From Pachysolen tannophilus NRRL Y-2460 (taxonomy: Eukaryota; Ascomycota; Pichiomycetes; Alaninales; Pachysolenaceae), in NCBI GenBank assembly GCA_001661245.1, contig KV454012.1, positions 344,941 to 408,940 on the forward strand: a stretch of 64,000 nucleotides of DNA. Direction: 5' to 3'. Under the pieces are notes generated by a model, which saw only the letters and a program-made list of their open reading frames with translations, made no database searches and had not been told where the DNA came from. The position numbers and the translations under genes were made by a program. Positions 63,940 through 64,000 of the stretch are shown in pieces. The number at the start of each line of letters is the position of its first letter. The first letter of the stretch is position 1.

Positions 63940-64000
63940 ATCAAAAATAAATCACAGAAAAATGAACCTCGTCAAACTTTTCAATACTATTGATCCAGTC

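Overview
This window is yeast chromosomal DNA. It is very AT-rich, with many poly-A/poly-T runs. Genes are compact and alternate between strands. Introns are short, lie near the 5' ends of genes, and use GTAAGT-type donors and TACTAAC branch sites. I see no transposon, virus-like element, rRNA or CRISPR. In conserved proteins the few in-frame CTG codons fall where relatives carry Ser, Pro, Ala, Gly or charged residues, rarely Leu, and they pile up in disordered regions. This points to a CUG-Ser yeast (Candida/Debaryomyces-type or Ascoidea/Saccharomycopsis-type), so CTG should be read as Ser, not Leu, in the products below.

Layout: 0.5-4 kb, a divergent pair of tRNA-maturation enzymes, TRM1 and CCA1. 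4.4-7.1 kb, a spliced, unrecognised Ser/Asn-rich protein behind a long promoter. 8.6-13.2 kb, chromatin remodeller CHD1. 15.1-16.9 kb, ribosome-recycling ABC protein RLI1, whose first exon is not identified. 17.8-19.7 kb, PAB1 with an A-rich leader. 20.1-21.3 kb, a spliced NYV1-like R-SNARE. 21.5-22.6 kb, spliced DPB4. 23.1-27.3 kb, SPO71-like PH protein, overlapped by an unknown ORF to 28.7 kb. 29.1 kb, tRNA-Ser(AGA). 29.3-30.9 kb, a short STE5-like scaffold. 32.2-33.4 kb, PDA1 behind a promoter region with a 10-bp phased repeat array and a near-perfect palindrome. 33.9-40.6 kb, spliceosomal helicase BRR2. 40.8-43.2 kb, RAD3 with a 5-nt first exon. 44.3-45.8 kb, KCH1-type potassium transporter. 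46.2-47.0 kb, a PRCC-domain protein. 47.7-49.5 kb, a spliced amino-acid permease. 49.5-51.1 kb, a near-identical repeat either side of an N gap, most likely unmerged contig ends. 51.5-54.7 kb, tRNA exportin LOS1. 55.6-57.8 kb, an eIF4E-binding EAP1/4E-T-like protein. 58.4-59.4 kb, D-amino-acid oxidase. 60.1-61.7 kb, three very small genes or candidates, including a two-intron CYSTM gene. 62.6-63.0 kb, MRPL27. 63.2-63.9 kb, DPB3-like histone-fold protein.

Functional themes: tRNA biogenesis (TRM1, CCA1, LOS1, tRNA-Ser), mRNA fate and translation (PAB1, EAP1-like, RLI1, BRR2, PRCC-like), and DNA/chromatin work (CHD1, RAD3, DPB3, DPB4). DPB3 and DPB4, probable histone-fold partners in DNA polymerase epsilon, both have an ACGCG core close upstream. 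Homology statements rest on remembered family sequences, not on a search.
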